Source: Lasiosphaeris hirsuta (taxonomy: Eukaryota; Ascomycota; Sordariomycetes; Sordariales; Lasiosphaeriaceae). From it: 64,000 nucleotides of DNA. This document shows positions 42,557 to 54,700 of this stretch, in pieces. The notes below the pieces were generated by a model. That model was not told the origin of the DNA and did no database searches. It saw only the letters and a list, made by a program, of their open reading frames with translations. A program made the translations under genes and the position numbers. Every line of letters starts with the position of its first letter. Positions within the stretch are counted from its first letter, which is position 1. Location: contig JAUKUA010000001.1 in assembly GCA_030549175.1 (NCBI GenBank), positions 2,542,001 to 2,606,000 on the forward strand. The letters run 5' to 3'.

Positions 42557-43859
42557 ATGTGCGATCACACTATGGATCCCTCCGGGGATGTCATCTTTAC
42601 ACTCCGCAATCCCAACGCGCCACTCGCGATTTGGGATGATGAAACACCCCCCGATCAGCCTACCAAGCCTACCGAAAGCACGCCCCCAGCCTCGCCCATC
42701 GTCGAACCCCCCAAGGGCGCCGATACTGTGCCACTTCAGCAGCAGGACAACGAAGACGCCTCACAGGAGGGCCCGCCAGTGACGTTTCTCCTCTCCTCGC
42801 GCCACCTCAGTTTAGCCTCGCCTATTTTTGAGGCAATGCTGACCGCCGGCTGGAGCGAAAGCGAAAAGACCGATGGTCAGTTTCGGGTCGATGCCGAGGA
42901 CTAGGACGCCGAGGCCATAAGCATCGCCATGAACGTCCTCCACAGTCACTACAACCAAGTCCCAAAGACGGTAACGCTCAAAACTTTGGCCAAGATAGCC
43001 GTCATCGTTGACTACTACGACATGCATGAAGCTTTCCAACCGATTGCTCAGCAATGGATTGAGGCCCTCAGAAGTAAATCGCTGCCAACCTCCCTGGGGC
43101 ATGACGTTACTCTCTGGATCTTGGTCTCGTGGGTATTTGGTGACGCAGTCATTTTCAGATATGTCACAAAGGTCGCTATCCTGCGCAGCCAGAGGGACAT
43201 GGAAGTCGCAGATGGCCTACCGATTCCGCGAGCCATTATCAGTAAGTTTACTAGTCTTGCTGGTGTCAAATCAGTACCCCAAACCTCAATTACCACCAGG
43301 ACTGACAAGACTCTATTGTGCAGATCGAATCAACGAATATCGAGATGACGCCATGGGCTCGATAGCCGCTGGTTTCAGCCGTCTTGGAGACCAACTTACT
43401 GAGGGCTCCGAAGGGTGTGGTCCTGAGTGCCGAGCAATGCACCTTGGCGCCTTGATATTGAACTTCCACCGCCTCAAGTTTTCCGTCAAACAGCCAGAAT
43501 GGCCTTTCGGGAGCATCAGCCTTGCCCAAGTGGTAGAGGGTTTGAGCGGAATTAAATCACCAATCTGGCACGTCTGCTACGAGACGCTTCAGGGCTATGG
43601 CCGTAATTACCCGACCAGTTGTTCTCATCGAGCACACCAGTGTCCCGCGACATTAAGTGCACCAGCCAATGCTAGTGGAGCATTTGTTCTAGGTGTTGGC
43701 GAAAAGATCACCGCCAATCCTGATTTATTCGGTCTCCTGGAAGTATATTCTGCGCTTCTAGTCTCGGAAGCAAAGGACAAGATGCAAGGGCTAGAATTGG
43801 CGGATTTCGTTTCACCCCGACCCCGACAAGCAAGGAAGTGCGCAGCAAGGTCGGCATGA
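42557..43859 (+). pseudogene. BTB/POZ domain gene with one in-frame TAG (two exons)
   Basis: Start ATG 42557 (MCDHTMDPSGDVIFTLRNPN). The BTB core is clear: DVIFTLRNP at the first strand, VTFLLSSRHLSLASPIFEAML as strand plus helix A2/A3, then AISIAMNVLHSHYNQVP and KTLAKIAVIVDYYDMHEAF. Between them TAG (42902-42904) stands in AED-stop-DAEA where fungal BTB proteins almost always have Trp, i.e. TGG to TAG. An intron 43242-43323 (GTAAGT...GTGCAG) joins in phase to NRINEYRDDAMGSIAAGFSR and a long C-terminal region ending 43859. Such fungal BTB proteins of about 430 residues may act as adaptors; substrates are unknown. With a single lesion, either very recent inactivation, read-through or an assembly error is possible. 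Without the stop it would be an ordinary intact gene. Confidence 0.72.
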
Positions 43860-43975
43860 TTCCATAAATGTATCCCCCCCCCTCCCCCTAAGTAAATGGT
43901 CCACATCACGTTGTTATAAACAGCGAATAGGTTCTGAGGGACTACAAGTATCTTATGTCACGCAGGGTACGACAG

Positions 43976-46666
43976 TTACAGCCGCCACCAAGTAATATGA
44001 TCAAGCGTAGTACTTGCAGTTGACGTTTCATTTCCCCAAAGTGGGACCACCAAGGTGCAAAGCTGGCAAACTTGAAGTCCCGTCTCAGGCTGTTGATATT
44101 TGGCCAACCCCGGGCCCCTCCTCGCAACCGAGGTATGTACCTTCCTAATCAACAATTCCCTGCGGGAGAATGCGACATAATCCAGCGACGCTGTCTCGTT
44201 CCCATTCGCCAATCCAATAATCTTGAGCACATCCCCCTTTTTGATGCCAACATTTGTGATGGTCACCCTCGTCGCCGAGTGTCCATCGAGCTTCTCCGAA
44301 AAGGCATGTCCCAGCCGGTCCTCCAAATCGCCGTACCACTCGAGCAGCGGGTCCTCGTTGATGAAGGCTCCATAGTGCGCCCTCCCACCCACAATATCAT
44401 AATATGCGATTGCGATATCATACGTTCCGTCGGGGAAATTCAACGTCGCTACTGCCTCGCCGGTCCCATTCTTCACCGTCGCCACTGCCGTAAAGTTCGA
44501 CGCCGCCTCGGGCGGAGTAACCCCCGTCGGCTTGAATCCCGTCAGCGCCATAGCCTCGGCTTGGATCCGCCACGGGTGGTTGCCCACGCGCTTCGCCTCG
44601 TCTGGAATCCCCGACAGGTTGTGGTAGAAGCTACAGATGCTGTCGCGCCAGACAATGCTATGCCCCGCCTGGTACCTGAGCCGGAAGAGCACCTCGTCGA
44701 AGCGCTGAGCGTCGACCTTGCCCCGCAGAGACTCCCAGGCCGGCGCAAAGGTCTGGGCGGTTGCGGCGCCCTTGTAGTGGGCGTCGTAGAAGTGCTGGAT
44801 TACGGTTTTGCCTGAGTGCAGGCGGTGTGTGTACGGGACGTGGTGGAACCAGAGGACGAGGTTGTCGGGGGTGGTCTCGATATTGTCGTACGCTTTGGCG
44901 ACTTCGGGGGGATACTGACCTGCGTTGCCGGTACCGTTGGACATGGTCCTGTCCATCCCGATGTGCGTGTTGGTCGCGCGGGTCCATTGGCCCCAGCCGT
45001 TGTTGTCTTGGGATGCTGGCCCGGGGCCGAAATGCGTGTAGAGGATATCGGTCAGTGTTTGGATGCCCAGGTTGCCCGAATAATTCTCGTATGCTGGCCA
45101 TGACTCCATCGATATCTTGGTAATGGTGTCCAGGACGCTTCGATCATGGCCGAAGCTGAGGCGGATCCAGTCTTGCAGCAGGGCTTGCGCGTCCTGCTTG
45201 GGGTTCCAAGCAAGACGGCCGTAAGCATACAGGTTGGACATGGCGAGGTGACTACCCAGCCAGCTGGTGTTGGTCCCAACATTGACCACGCCCGCATATC
45301 CCCCCAGCTTCTTGTTGAAGCGTCGGCCGGCCACGATATCGCGAACCGCCGAGGGCTTGCCGTCCACTTTCAAGTCGAAATCCAGAATCTCCTTCCACAG
45401 CGGGGCAATATAGACCAAATGGCTCTGTTGGCCTAGGTATTCTTGAGTAATCTGCAGCTCGATGGCGGTGTTGGTGAGGGGGATATTGGCAAACAGTGGC
45501 GATGCTGGCTCGCGGACCTGGAAATCGATCGGCCCGTACTTGATCTGCACAACAACATTGTCGAGAAACTTGCCATCGAGGTGCTTAAAGAACTCAACAG
45601 CGGCATTTGCTCGATCTGCCTCCCAAACAGTCCAGTCGGCAAGATGGTTGTAGACGAAGGCTCGGAACATGACAATGCCGCCAAACGGCTGCACGGCCCT
45701 GGCGAACAAGTTTGCAGCATCCGCAAGCGTTCGGTTGTACGTCAGTGGGCCGGGCTGGCCTTCTGAGTTGGCCTTGACGAGATAGCCTGCGAGATCAGGT
45801 ACGCGCTTATACAGCGCCTCCGTTTTCTCGGTCCACCACTTGACAACCATGATATCCAGGGGGTCAAACGTCTTCAGCCCACCCAGCCGTTCGGGGGAGG
45901 CAAAATTGAGAGATATTCCAACCTGAACGCCGTAAGGACGCATGGTGTCAGCGATTCTTCCAAGGCCCTCTATATTCTCGGCAGTCAGAAGATTTGGATT
46001 GGCGTTGACGTTGTTGGGGATGATGGCGTTGATTCCGAGGGAAGCAAGCAGGCGAGCGTACTGCGAGACCCGAGTCAGATTCTTGACGACGAGGCCGTCG
46101 CTGAAGAAGATGGAGGGGCCCGCATAACCGCGCTCGATCGTTCCTTCGAGATTATCCCACTGGTTGACCCAGCGGATGGGCGCGTCGGGATTCGACACGA
46201 CGTCAACGTCGGCAAAATTCCCCTGAGAAATCCTTGACAGATACTCGAATGCGCCATACAAGGCGCCACGTTCGTTTTGTCCAAGGATTATTACGCTCCC
46301 CGCCTTGACGCTAAGCCAGTAGCCATCTGCGATCAAGGACGAGATATTCCGAGCGCCATGTTTGGAAGTGTATGCCGCAACGGTGCCGACGAGGACAGAC
46401 AGCGAGCTGGCCGTGATTTCGGGTTCGTGCAAAACCTGGAGTTTTACCCCCAAAACGCCCTCGATTCCAGCTTGCAATTCCTGGGCTGCCACGTAAACAG
46501 GGCTCGTCGCTGTCGAGTTCAAGGCGACAATGACCGACGGAATTGATGTCGCCTGTTGCCGCTGCGCTTCTGGAAGCGATGCATATCGCAACCAGCCGTT
46601 GAGGCCATTTTCTCCCGCCACAAAGCCGGCCGAGAAAGCCAGCAATATTCCGTGCCGAATCCACAT
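43976..46666 (-). CDS. aguA: GH67 alpha-glucuronidase, secreted
   Basis: A single long frame of 896 residues from MWIRHGILLAFSAGFVAGENG (signal peptide). I chose the ATG at 46666 rather than 46729 because a TATAAAG box at 46754-46760 would be only about 25 bp from the upstream one. Family landmarks follow: DGYWLSVKAGSVIILGQNERGAL-type N-terminal domain, NQWDNLEGTIERGYAG at the barrel entrance, LASLGINAIIPNNVN, VGISLNFASP, AGYLVKANSEGQPGP with the general-acid Glu region, and KYGPIDFQVREPASPLF with the paired catalytic-base carboxylates. The enzyme releases 4-O-methylglucuronic acid from xylo-oligosaccharides. About 60 residues after VAFSRREL exceed the usual length and are low in family resemblance, so a small 3' intron may be missed. 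The gene symbol is assigned by family only. Confidence 0.9.
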   Translation of the reverse strand: MWIRHGILLAFSAGFVAGENGLNGWLRYASLPEAQRQQATSIPSVIVALNSTATSPVYVAAQELQAGIEGVLGVKLQVLHEPEITASSLSVLVGTVAAYTSKHGARNISSLIADGYWLSVKAGSVIILGQNERGALYGAFEYLSRISQGNFADVDVVSNPDAPIRWVNQWDNLEGTIERGYAGPSIFFSDGLVVKNLTRVSQYARLLASLGINAIIPNNVNANPNLLTAENIEGLGRIADTMRPYGVQVGISLNFASPERLGGLKTFDPLDIMVVKWWTEKTEALYKRVPDLAGYLVKANSEGQPGPLTYNRTLADAANLFARAVQPFGGIVMFRAFVYNHLADWTVWEADRANAAVEFFKHLDGKFLDNVVVQIKYGPIDFQVREPASPLFANIPLTNTAIELQITQEYLGQQSHLVYIAPLWKEILDFDLKVDGKPSAVRDIVAGRRFNKKLGGYAGVVNVGTNTSWLGSHLAMSNLYAYGRLAWNPKQDAQALLQDWIRLSFGHDRSVLDTITKISMESWPAYENYSGNLGIQTLTDILYTHFGPGPASQDNNGWGQWTRATNTHIGMDRTMSNGTGNAGQYPPEVAKAYDNIETTPDNLVLWFHHVPYTHRLHSGKTVIQHFYDAHYKGAATAQTFAPAWESLRGKVDAQRFDEVLFRLRYQAGHSIVWRDSICSFYHNLSGIPDEAKRVGNHPWRIQAEAMALTGFKPTGVTPPEAASNFTAVATVKNGTGEAVATLNFPDGTYDIAIAYYDIVGGRAHYGAFINEDPLLEWYGDLEDRLGHAFSEKLDGHSATRVTITNVGIKKGDVLKIIGLANGNETASLDYVAFSRRELLIRKVHTSVARRGPGLAKYQQPETGLQVCQLCTLVVPLWGNETSTASTTLDHITWWRL

Positions 46667-47785
46667 TGTCGTGTGGCGTCCTGGAGGGAGTCGAGGTCCA
46701 GGATGACTTGGCCCAGTGCAGTGGTGCATCGGCGTCGGAAACAGGACCCTATACTTTATATGAACTCCATTTTTCTTCGCCCATCCCCTTCCCCTCGGCT
46801 TCTACTCGCCGTTCGTAGCCCAAGGATACCAAGACGGAGTAACTCACTTGAGTGAAATTGCCATCCTCCCTTGCCCACACCGACCCGGCGTTCAGCCTAA
46901 CACCGCAAGCCAATCCCATTAGCCTGAATCGCAGAAGAGAAAACAGCAGCTGGAGGTGTTACCCCGTTGGGTTTCCTCAAGGCTTTTAATTGCCTTTTCT
47001 CTTAATACATGGATACCTGGCTGTCTCCGCACTTCCAGATATTCGCCTATGCCAGAATCCGGAACGCGACATGATCGAAGCCAGCTGTTCCAAAGTATAC
47101 TAATGTCGAACATGGAAATAGTCATGGTTTCACCGACTAACTTCGGTTCATCAGTCTTTTGTCCATCTTTGTGATATGTACCATGTATACACAACGCGAC
47201 ACACTGGCACTCGATTCAATCCCACCGAGTACTGACTGACACCCAAAAATAAAAGTGGACCCGATACGGTAATGCTGCGTGGTATCATTGAATCTCGGGA
47301 ACTCCCAAGCTGCATCACTCTTTTCGTTTACCCTCAAGGAGCGATTTCTATCACCAGCGGCACAAGTTTTGAATTGCATTGTCCAATGGCCACAAGTTCT
47401 AGTGTTCTTGGGCTAGGTAGGCTTGTTTGGTTGTTTGATTGCGCTGCTGAATGGATCCTGTTAGCCAATCAGATGGCCTGTCCGGCGCGACTCAGGAGTC
47501 AGCCCACCTCTGCTTCCTCATCGAACCACTCCGGGTCGAGTCGGCCATCAGGCCATACCCCATCATCGAGCTCGCGGCTTCCTCCTTTGAACAAAAGCTC
47601 AAGTTTTCTTGCATCACAAACTTTCCCTCTTCACGTTCCTTCTACAAGCTTGTCTTAGTTTAGGTCATATGCCAATCTCACTTTCGAGAAACCCGTTATT
47701 TCCTGGACCCCTTCCCGCTCCTACCCTTGTATAATTGAGTGGGAATCGCCTCCTTTTCCAGTCGCGCCCCACTAACATATCCAAA
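46667..47785. promoter_or_regulatory. Divergent promoter of GH67 and protoglobin genes
   Basis: The 1.1 kb between the two start codons. The GH67 side has TATAAAG at 46754-46760 (minus), and the protoglobin side has TATAATT at about 47730-47736, 50 bp before its ATG. No further gene is seen. Confidence 0.55.
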
Positions 47786-48778
47786 ATGGCTTCAACACAA
47801 TCCATGCCGCGCCTGATTCAGCACGTTGATCGCAAATCGCTGTACACAAGCCTGGAGGCACGCATCAGATATCTACACTCCTTCCTCGATTTTGGCACCA
47901 GTAAGTGCATCGCATTTTCGGAAAGAAGGAGCCTGCTAACCAAAAGGCCAGATGATGTAGAGGCATTGCTCTCCGGCAGCAAGTACATCCAGGCGCTGAT
48001 CCCGGCAGTCGTCAACATTGTCTACAAAAAACTGTTGCAATACGACATCACTGCGCGTGCTTTCCAGACAAGAAGCACCGCCTTTGAAGGCCCGATGGAT
48101 GAGACGCCCAACGAGGAAAGCCCTCAGATCGTGCATCGAAAGATGTTTCTCCGCGCCTATCTTAAGAAGCTATGCTCGGACCCTACTCAGATGGAGTTCT
48201 GGGAGTACCTCGACAAAGTCGGGTGAGTCGTGCTACGATGGTGGCAGGTCCCGAGTCTCGATTCAGGGGCTGCAAGCACTAACACAAAGTCCCATAGCAT
48301 GATGCACACCGGGCTCGGGAGAACCCATCCTCTGCATATCGAGTACATCCACATTGGTGCCGGTCTCGCCGTCATCCAGGACATCCTCAACGAGGCCATT
48401 CTGTCACACCCCCGCCTGCAGTTGCCCCGCAAGATTGCCATCACCAAGGCACTCAACAAGGTCATATGGATACAGAATGACTTGTTCACCAAGTGGTATG
48501 TACACGATGGTGACGAGTTCACAGATGGCATGGACTTTGGCATCATCGAGAAGGAGGGCTGGTTGAATGGCAAAAAGATCCTGGATCCGGAAAATGATTC
48601 AGAGATCAGCAACGACACGGTGAAGACACCCACTGCCGAACCAAAGGAGAAGGGCAAAGCTCCGGCAGGCGTCTGCCCATTTACCGGCATCGTGGCATCG
48701 ATGGGGAACCTTGAGGTTTCTGATGAAGCGAGCAAACGGGAAGTGAAAGTTGAAGTGCCTGCTGAAAACGGCCACTGA
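47786..48778 (+). CDS. Protoglobin-domain protein (three exons)
   Basis: Exons 47786-47900, 47952-48222 and 48298-48778 give 288 residues. The chain is helical and fits the fungal protoglobin family, a haem-binding globin variant: SLYTSLEARIRYLHSFLDFG, VEALLSGSKYIQALIPAVVNIVYKKLLQYDITARAF, KMFLRAYLKKLCSDPTQMEF-type segment, then MMHTGLGRTHPLHIEYIHIGA with His142/His147 as candidate proximal ligands and KVIWIQNDLFTKWYVH. Family roles proposed include O2, CO or NO sensing. The C-terminal tail is disordered and contains CPF (Cys at about residue 255), a Cys-Pro dipeptide like those that bind haem in regulatory motifs; that is inference only. Introns are 47901-47951 (GTAAGT) and 48223-48297 (GTGAGT), in phase. 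Confidence 0.88.
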
Positions 48779-51700
48779 TTAATCAGTATCATGCTTTGGA
48801 TTCCTTGTCACTTCCTTATTCTACCAGCATGCACTTATCCCATTCTACCAAGGCGCTTCCGGGCATACAGTAAGGGATAGAAAACGGCGGCTTGTGCAGT
48901 ATCAGGCAGTCATGATGCTTAGTTGCCTAAATACCTAGGTACATACGTGGGCGGTGTTACTCGACATTGGAGACGACCCTTCCCAGGCGGTACGTCGCCC
49001 CGTTGATTCTTGACGTGATCGACTTATTGATGGATGGACCTCTGTGAGCACCACCAGCCATTGCTACCATGCCCGCTGAGGAGGTGGCTGATCAGGAGGG
49101 CTCGTTTCTCTTGCTCAACCCGGGGGAGGTCAGACCCAAAGTGTGTCGAGGAAGGGGGCTTGCAGGTGGCTACTCGACACCCGTAGCTGCTTCTCGAAAA
49201 GAGCAGGTGTCTTTACCGTTTACGATTGGACATTAGGTTGTCGGCCAAGTGTGACGAACTTTGTTGAGAAGCACACACGTTAGGCAGCAATGAACAGCTC
49301 TGGGTAGGTATCCTGGGCCTCGAAAGAAGGATCTTGGGGGCCGACTGAATGCCGCCACATCAATGCAATCCCAAGGCATTGAACGAGCACAAATGACCAG
49401 TCAAGTGGAACAACAGGGAACTTGTGCTCAACAAACGGAAACTCGAATTGAGATAGCAGGGGTCGGAAGTCGGGAGTTGAGCGTCGAACTTGCAGTTGCG
49501 CCACCTCGGTGCTTTTGTTCATGGTTCATGGATATCAGAAATTTCGGTTTTTCCTCAGGGATTTTGATGCATTCGCACACGTAATCTAAGTTTATCATGG
49601 TGGATGTCTCAAGCTGTCTATCTTCAGGCGCTGGGGGTAGACTGGTGCTACTGTTGAGAGAGTGTGGGGGGTTTTGTGTGAGCCAGGGAGAGCGCGATTA
49701 TCTCGGACTGAAACGGCCTCCTTTTCCCAGTTCTCGCCATTTTCCACTACATCGGCCCAGACCTTGGCGACGCTGACTTTACCTTGGTGATTGACAGGTG
49801 GAGCTGGAGTCTGCATCCTGCCCACCTCGGTGGAAACCGGGCAGGTCCCAGAACAGCCGGGGAGGCGGCAGGCTCGAGGCAAGCATGGAGGACACCAACA
49901 GGCCCCACCACCTCAGTGGTCACAATCCTGGGCCGGGGAAGCTACCCCACCTTCAGCACCGCCCACCCTACCTGGGTGACGACTGACCGACCATCCATGG
50001 ATTGACCACACAGCCCATGTCATCCACTGTCCTTCACCATCTTCGAGGTTCCACCATGCAGGAACAAACGTTTTCGGTAACACGCCAACAACGAGCCATT
50101 TCAACGACCAGCTCAGCTCCAAGCGTTGCAAAGCACCAAGGCGAAAGAAATCCTCGATGTGTGCCGCCGGAGCGTTATCGCCATGCCCGTTTTGACAACC
50201 ACAGCTGTGGATTCCGAGGACCGTCAGACTTTCATTCCCGGCCCGGTCAGCCTGACACCTTCCCAGCTCCCAAGCTCACCAGATGACTCCTCGGTGGCTA
50301 CTCGAGCATTGGAGAACTTGCACTGGGCGCGCGCAACGAGAGCTTGCCGTCGCCGTGTTCCATTCGAGCCGGCTTGTCAAGACCGAGGCCTGCCTGGACC
50401 TGCGGAGCGAGATCGCAGAGTGGGAACTGGGCAGCCCGCTGGAACGCGACGAACCAGGTTTGCAAGCATGATTGAGGCTCTGAACAGCGCAACACCGGAC
50501 ACTAGAAGAAATACCGCACCACACACACATGCACAAATTTGCTGCACGCTGCCGGCTCCCCGCTGCCCGATGTCCGCTATCCGCCCGTACTTTGGATATA
50601 CAAGCGCGTCGAGGGGCACACACGCCAGCAGCATCGCCCCCGTCCTTCCCGCCGTTGCACGGTAACCGGGCTATCCAAGAGGACCACGCCCTTTCTCAGG
50701 GCATACCCGCGGCACCCTGTCCCCCGCTAGACACATCATTCCGCACAGCCGCCCGAGCCGGCCGTGAAGCCTAGCGGGACCGATCCATGCTGAGCACCGG
50801 ATATCTGCTAGTGCCACCGTTCGGAAACTCGGAGCCGAGATCCCAAACAGAGACACTCTTGGTGGCACGCCACTTCCTGCTGGGCTGGGATGCTGGCTGA
50901 AGCCTCTCACACTGAGGGATGCTCTGTGTGCATCGATTCGGAACATGCCACCCCCAGCCTTCGGGTACGGCCAGACGCGAGACGCAAGCCCAATTTTCCC
51001 TGCCGCTGGGCTGCTTCTGGCGGCTGCTGTCTGTATCGCAAAGCGCGCCTCTGAACGCGCACAGAGGCCAGCGCCAGGTAAATCCCATCACGAGTACCGT
51101 TTCGCTTTCCGTCTTGTTCACTCCGGTCAGTATTGACACGAGCTTGGGGCTTCATTCCTTCGGGTGCTCCGTTGCAAAGGGATTTACCCAGCTATTCCAT
51201 CTCGACCTTTGCTTTCTTTGGTACCGGTTGCACATGGGACGTTGTTTTGTTCGCGTGCTGTCATGGCACGCCGCGCAAGGTCCCCGCACTCGCACACACC
51301 TTTCCCAAAGCCAAGACCGCCCCGAGGGTGGGCCATGGTGCACCAACAACGCGAGGACTTTGGTCTCAACTGCGCCATTCCCGATGCAGACAGGAGCGCC
51401 TGCTTCAACGATCGGCCTACCTTGCGACTGTTTCTTATGGCGAGCGCCCCGAGGGTCAGTGCCCTTTCTGTCCCTTCCTTTGGAGTATCGGGCAAGCTGG
51501 GCTGGGCAACACGCCTTTTGAGAAGCACCAATGGGGTCAACCCGCATTGAGGGCACTGACAGGGCAGGGCGGTGCGCGTGGAGCAATCAGGCCCTCGGGA
51601 CATCCATCTCAGCTTCATCTGCGGCTTCAAGGGAACCAAAGAATTGTCAGCACCGGGCTTGCAAATTACCCCCCCTCCCTCCCCCCCGCCGAGCCGACAG

Positions 51701-54700
51701 GAATGGGATTGTTGTTATTTTGTCAAGCTCGCACGTTCCAAACCGCGGCAAGATGGGCGCCAAACAGATTGCCTACCATAACAGGGCAGTGCGTCCGCGT
51801 GCATCTGCTGGTCGTCCGATTCATCCAGATCGATAGCTCGCGTCCCGTGTCCGAGAATACATCACGGACGGGAGGGGAAGCGCCTCTTCGCTAATCTCTC
51901 ACGCCAGCTTACCTACCCACTGGCCCGCTCTCAGGGCTCGAGCCAGGTTTCCAGGGCCCGGCTCGTCCCCTGCGTTCCCTGTCCCCGTTGCAGTGCCAGC
52001 CCTTGATCCCCCCATCTTTAGCTAACCCCTCCCCCCCCACTGAATTGTCGAATCGCGGATCAGCCCTCACGATTCGGCCTCCCGATACCCGCCCGTCCCT
52101 TACCACGCCGCCCCGTGCACTACATGGTTGGCCCTGCTCGTAGGCATGCGAGGTTGCTCGTTTTAGACTACAATACAGAGACACTTATGCATCGACGAAG
52201 TATCGCTGCTGCCATGTTTGTGCTGCTCACCAGCCCTGTCTGCCGCATCCTGTGTGCCCCGGTCTATGCATTGGTTATTACGCTCACCGAGCTAGAATGC
52301 GTGCGGTTGCTCCAGAGCCCCTTAGGCTCTATATGGGGGCGTTTGCAGCCTGTATACACGATTGGGTGGGCTCAGCGATGCACCGAGTCACTCCGGCGAG
52401 GTCAGCCTCGAATCGACGCCAAGACTGGGAGTCAACGGGGAAACCAGGAACATGACAAGAGCCTGTCGCAACTTGTCTGCAGTTACCCGCCAGCAGGTTC
52501 TTTGGGGGCCCTGCACCGCGCCCATCTACACGCATTCGAGTGCCACGTGAAGCTAATCCGCCGTTTGACACGAGCTCCAGGCCCTTGCTCCGGCTCAGCC
52601 CAGCTCGTCAGGAAGAGGGTGGGTAGCAGCTAAGCTCCCTGCTCGCGCTCACACAACTACCCACGGATCCTAGGCATTATCCCAAGCTAGCCCGCGACAT
52701 AAGGATCATGTTATTTGTTTAGCTGGCGGGATCATCACTGTCACCCTGTTCACCGACCAGATGCAGCACAACGACGGGTCTGCACTCATCTCTTCCGCGC
52801 TATGATTTGCAGCTGTCTTTCATGCACCCCATGACGGAGAGGCCCGCGAAATTAAAACGCCTTTCTCCAGTTTCTATAACCAGTTCTGCGTTCATCTGGG
52901 TTTCTGGGGTCATGTTGGCTTACCCTGACTCGACACCCTTCCCCCTTTTTCCCTGTTGCTATTATGTCAAGTTGGATATAGCAGCCGAGCAAAGAGGTCC
53001 TCGAGACAAACATGGCGGTCTTAGCAGATCCCCTTATACCTTCTCGACTGCCCGGAAGAGAGGGGAAGGGCGAAGTCCAAAGGACGCAGAGCGTGAGGGG
53101 AACGTGGGTACTCGAAAGGGCACCCTATATCCGTGCCCTATTATACTCCCTCATGGCCGCGTCGTCAGGCCTTCCATGAGGGCATGCGAACCATTGCTGG
53201 AGTCAGCGGCGCGTCGTGGGGGGAGGAAATATAGCGCTGCCAGCTCATCATGGTGTCACCTTCGATGGTTCCCAACCTCTCGTTGTTGTCCTACCTCCCA
53301 CCCCCTCTCCCTGTCCTCCCCCCCTTACCGCCGATGCCGCTAGACGGCCGAGGTTGCGGAGCGGATGCTCGCCCCATTTCTTGCATCCCTTATCGTTCCA
53401 CGGCGTGCGCTGAACCACGCCACTGTCCTTCATGGTTTACTCCTTGAGGACTCGCTAGCCGGTTTTCCTCATCCCTCCTCCCTGTTGAGAGAGCTGACGG
53501 CGGATCACTATATCCCTCCCCAGTGATTTGTGGAGTTGGCAATCCCCCCCCCCCTCTCCCCTTGAACATGCCTCGTGTCGGTGCCCTCCGAGTGGGACCT
53601 GGCCTTCTCATGGGCTGCTGACCACGCAACAAGAAATAGGCAGAATCTGCCGCGATATTGGGGAAGAAGTAGAGCCCATAGATCGAGGGCTGTGTGACTA
53701 CACTGCCATGACCAAGAGGGGCCCCGCTAGCTAGAAGAGCAGCAGCTCAAGTTACTCCTGCAGCACTTGGCTTCTGCCCAGCCAGCCAAGGTCAGGCAAG
53801 GTAGGTATGTAGATAGGTAAGTCTTCGGGAATCCACGGTTCGGGCAGTAGTATGCTTACCCCTCCCCATGCCAACCTCGTCCAGTCACAGTCTCCTATCC
53901 AGTTTGCGGGGGGGATATGCCCGGGTCTCGAAGGAGAGAGGGGGTAAGAAAATTTTCTTACCTCGTGCTCTGTGTGGGAGTAGCTCGAAGGCCGGTTGCT
54001 GGTCTTAGGATATGCAATAAGGGGGCTAGCACCATTGGAACCGCATACTGAGACGGACAGCAACCGAGAAGTACAGACGGAAAGACAGCGGATATAGCGT
54101 CTTCTCCTTCTCTTGCCGCTTCACGTTGTTCTCGTTGTTTCATGAAGAGCAAGTATCTGTTCCTCGGAAGTCTATGGTATGCCGGGTTTTGTTTACCTCA
54201 TGTTTTGCCCTTATTCCCGTTATCACCCCCTCCCCCCCCCCCGCAGATCTCTTCTCCTGGACTACTATCACGGTTGCTTCGCAGCTTGCTTCTCGGATCT
54301 CAGGCTGTGTAGTCCCCCCTGTGTGGCATATACTTGCAGCTGCCTACACACAACCACTAGGTTACAGTCTTAGCGGTCAAGGACGAAGAACCTTTCCTAA
54401 TGAAGAGCCCAAGAGAAAAAGAATGACCACTCATCTTTTGGACTATTACTTGGAGTGTAATATCCGCCCGGAGGATTCGGAAGAGGAGCAGAAAGCACAC
54501 GACGGCGAGGACAGGGTATCACAAGTGGGTGAGCCCGGGTCGACCTCTCTTCGATCGTTTGCTCGCTTCCCCTTGCCACTCCCTATCCAGATTCCCCCCC
54601 TCGGCATCCGGCTCCCCTCTCCCTTTCTCTCTCATTCTCCCTCCCCCTCCCCCTCCCCCTCGCTTTGCTCCCTATCTCCATGATCCACCTTTTGGCGCCG

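Noticed and set aside
50002..50330. Possible coding relic (frames with QSTKAKEILDVCRRS and RALENLHW)
   Set aside because: Short, in conflicting frames and without a family match; could be chance in GC-rich DNA.
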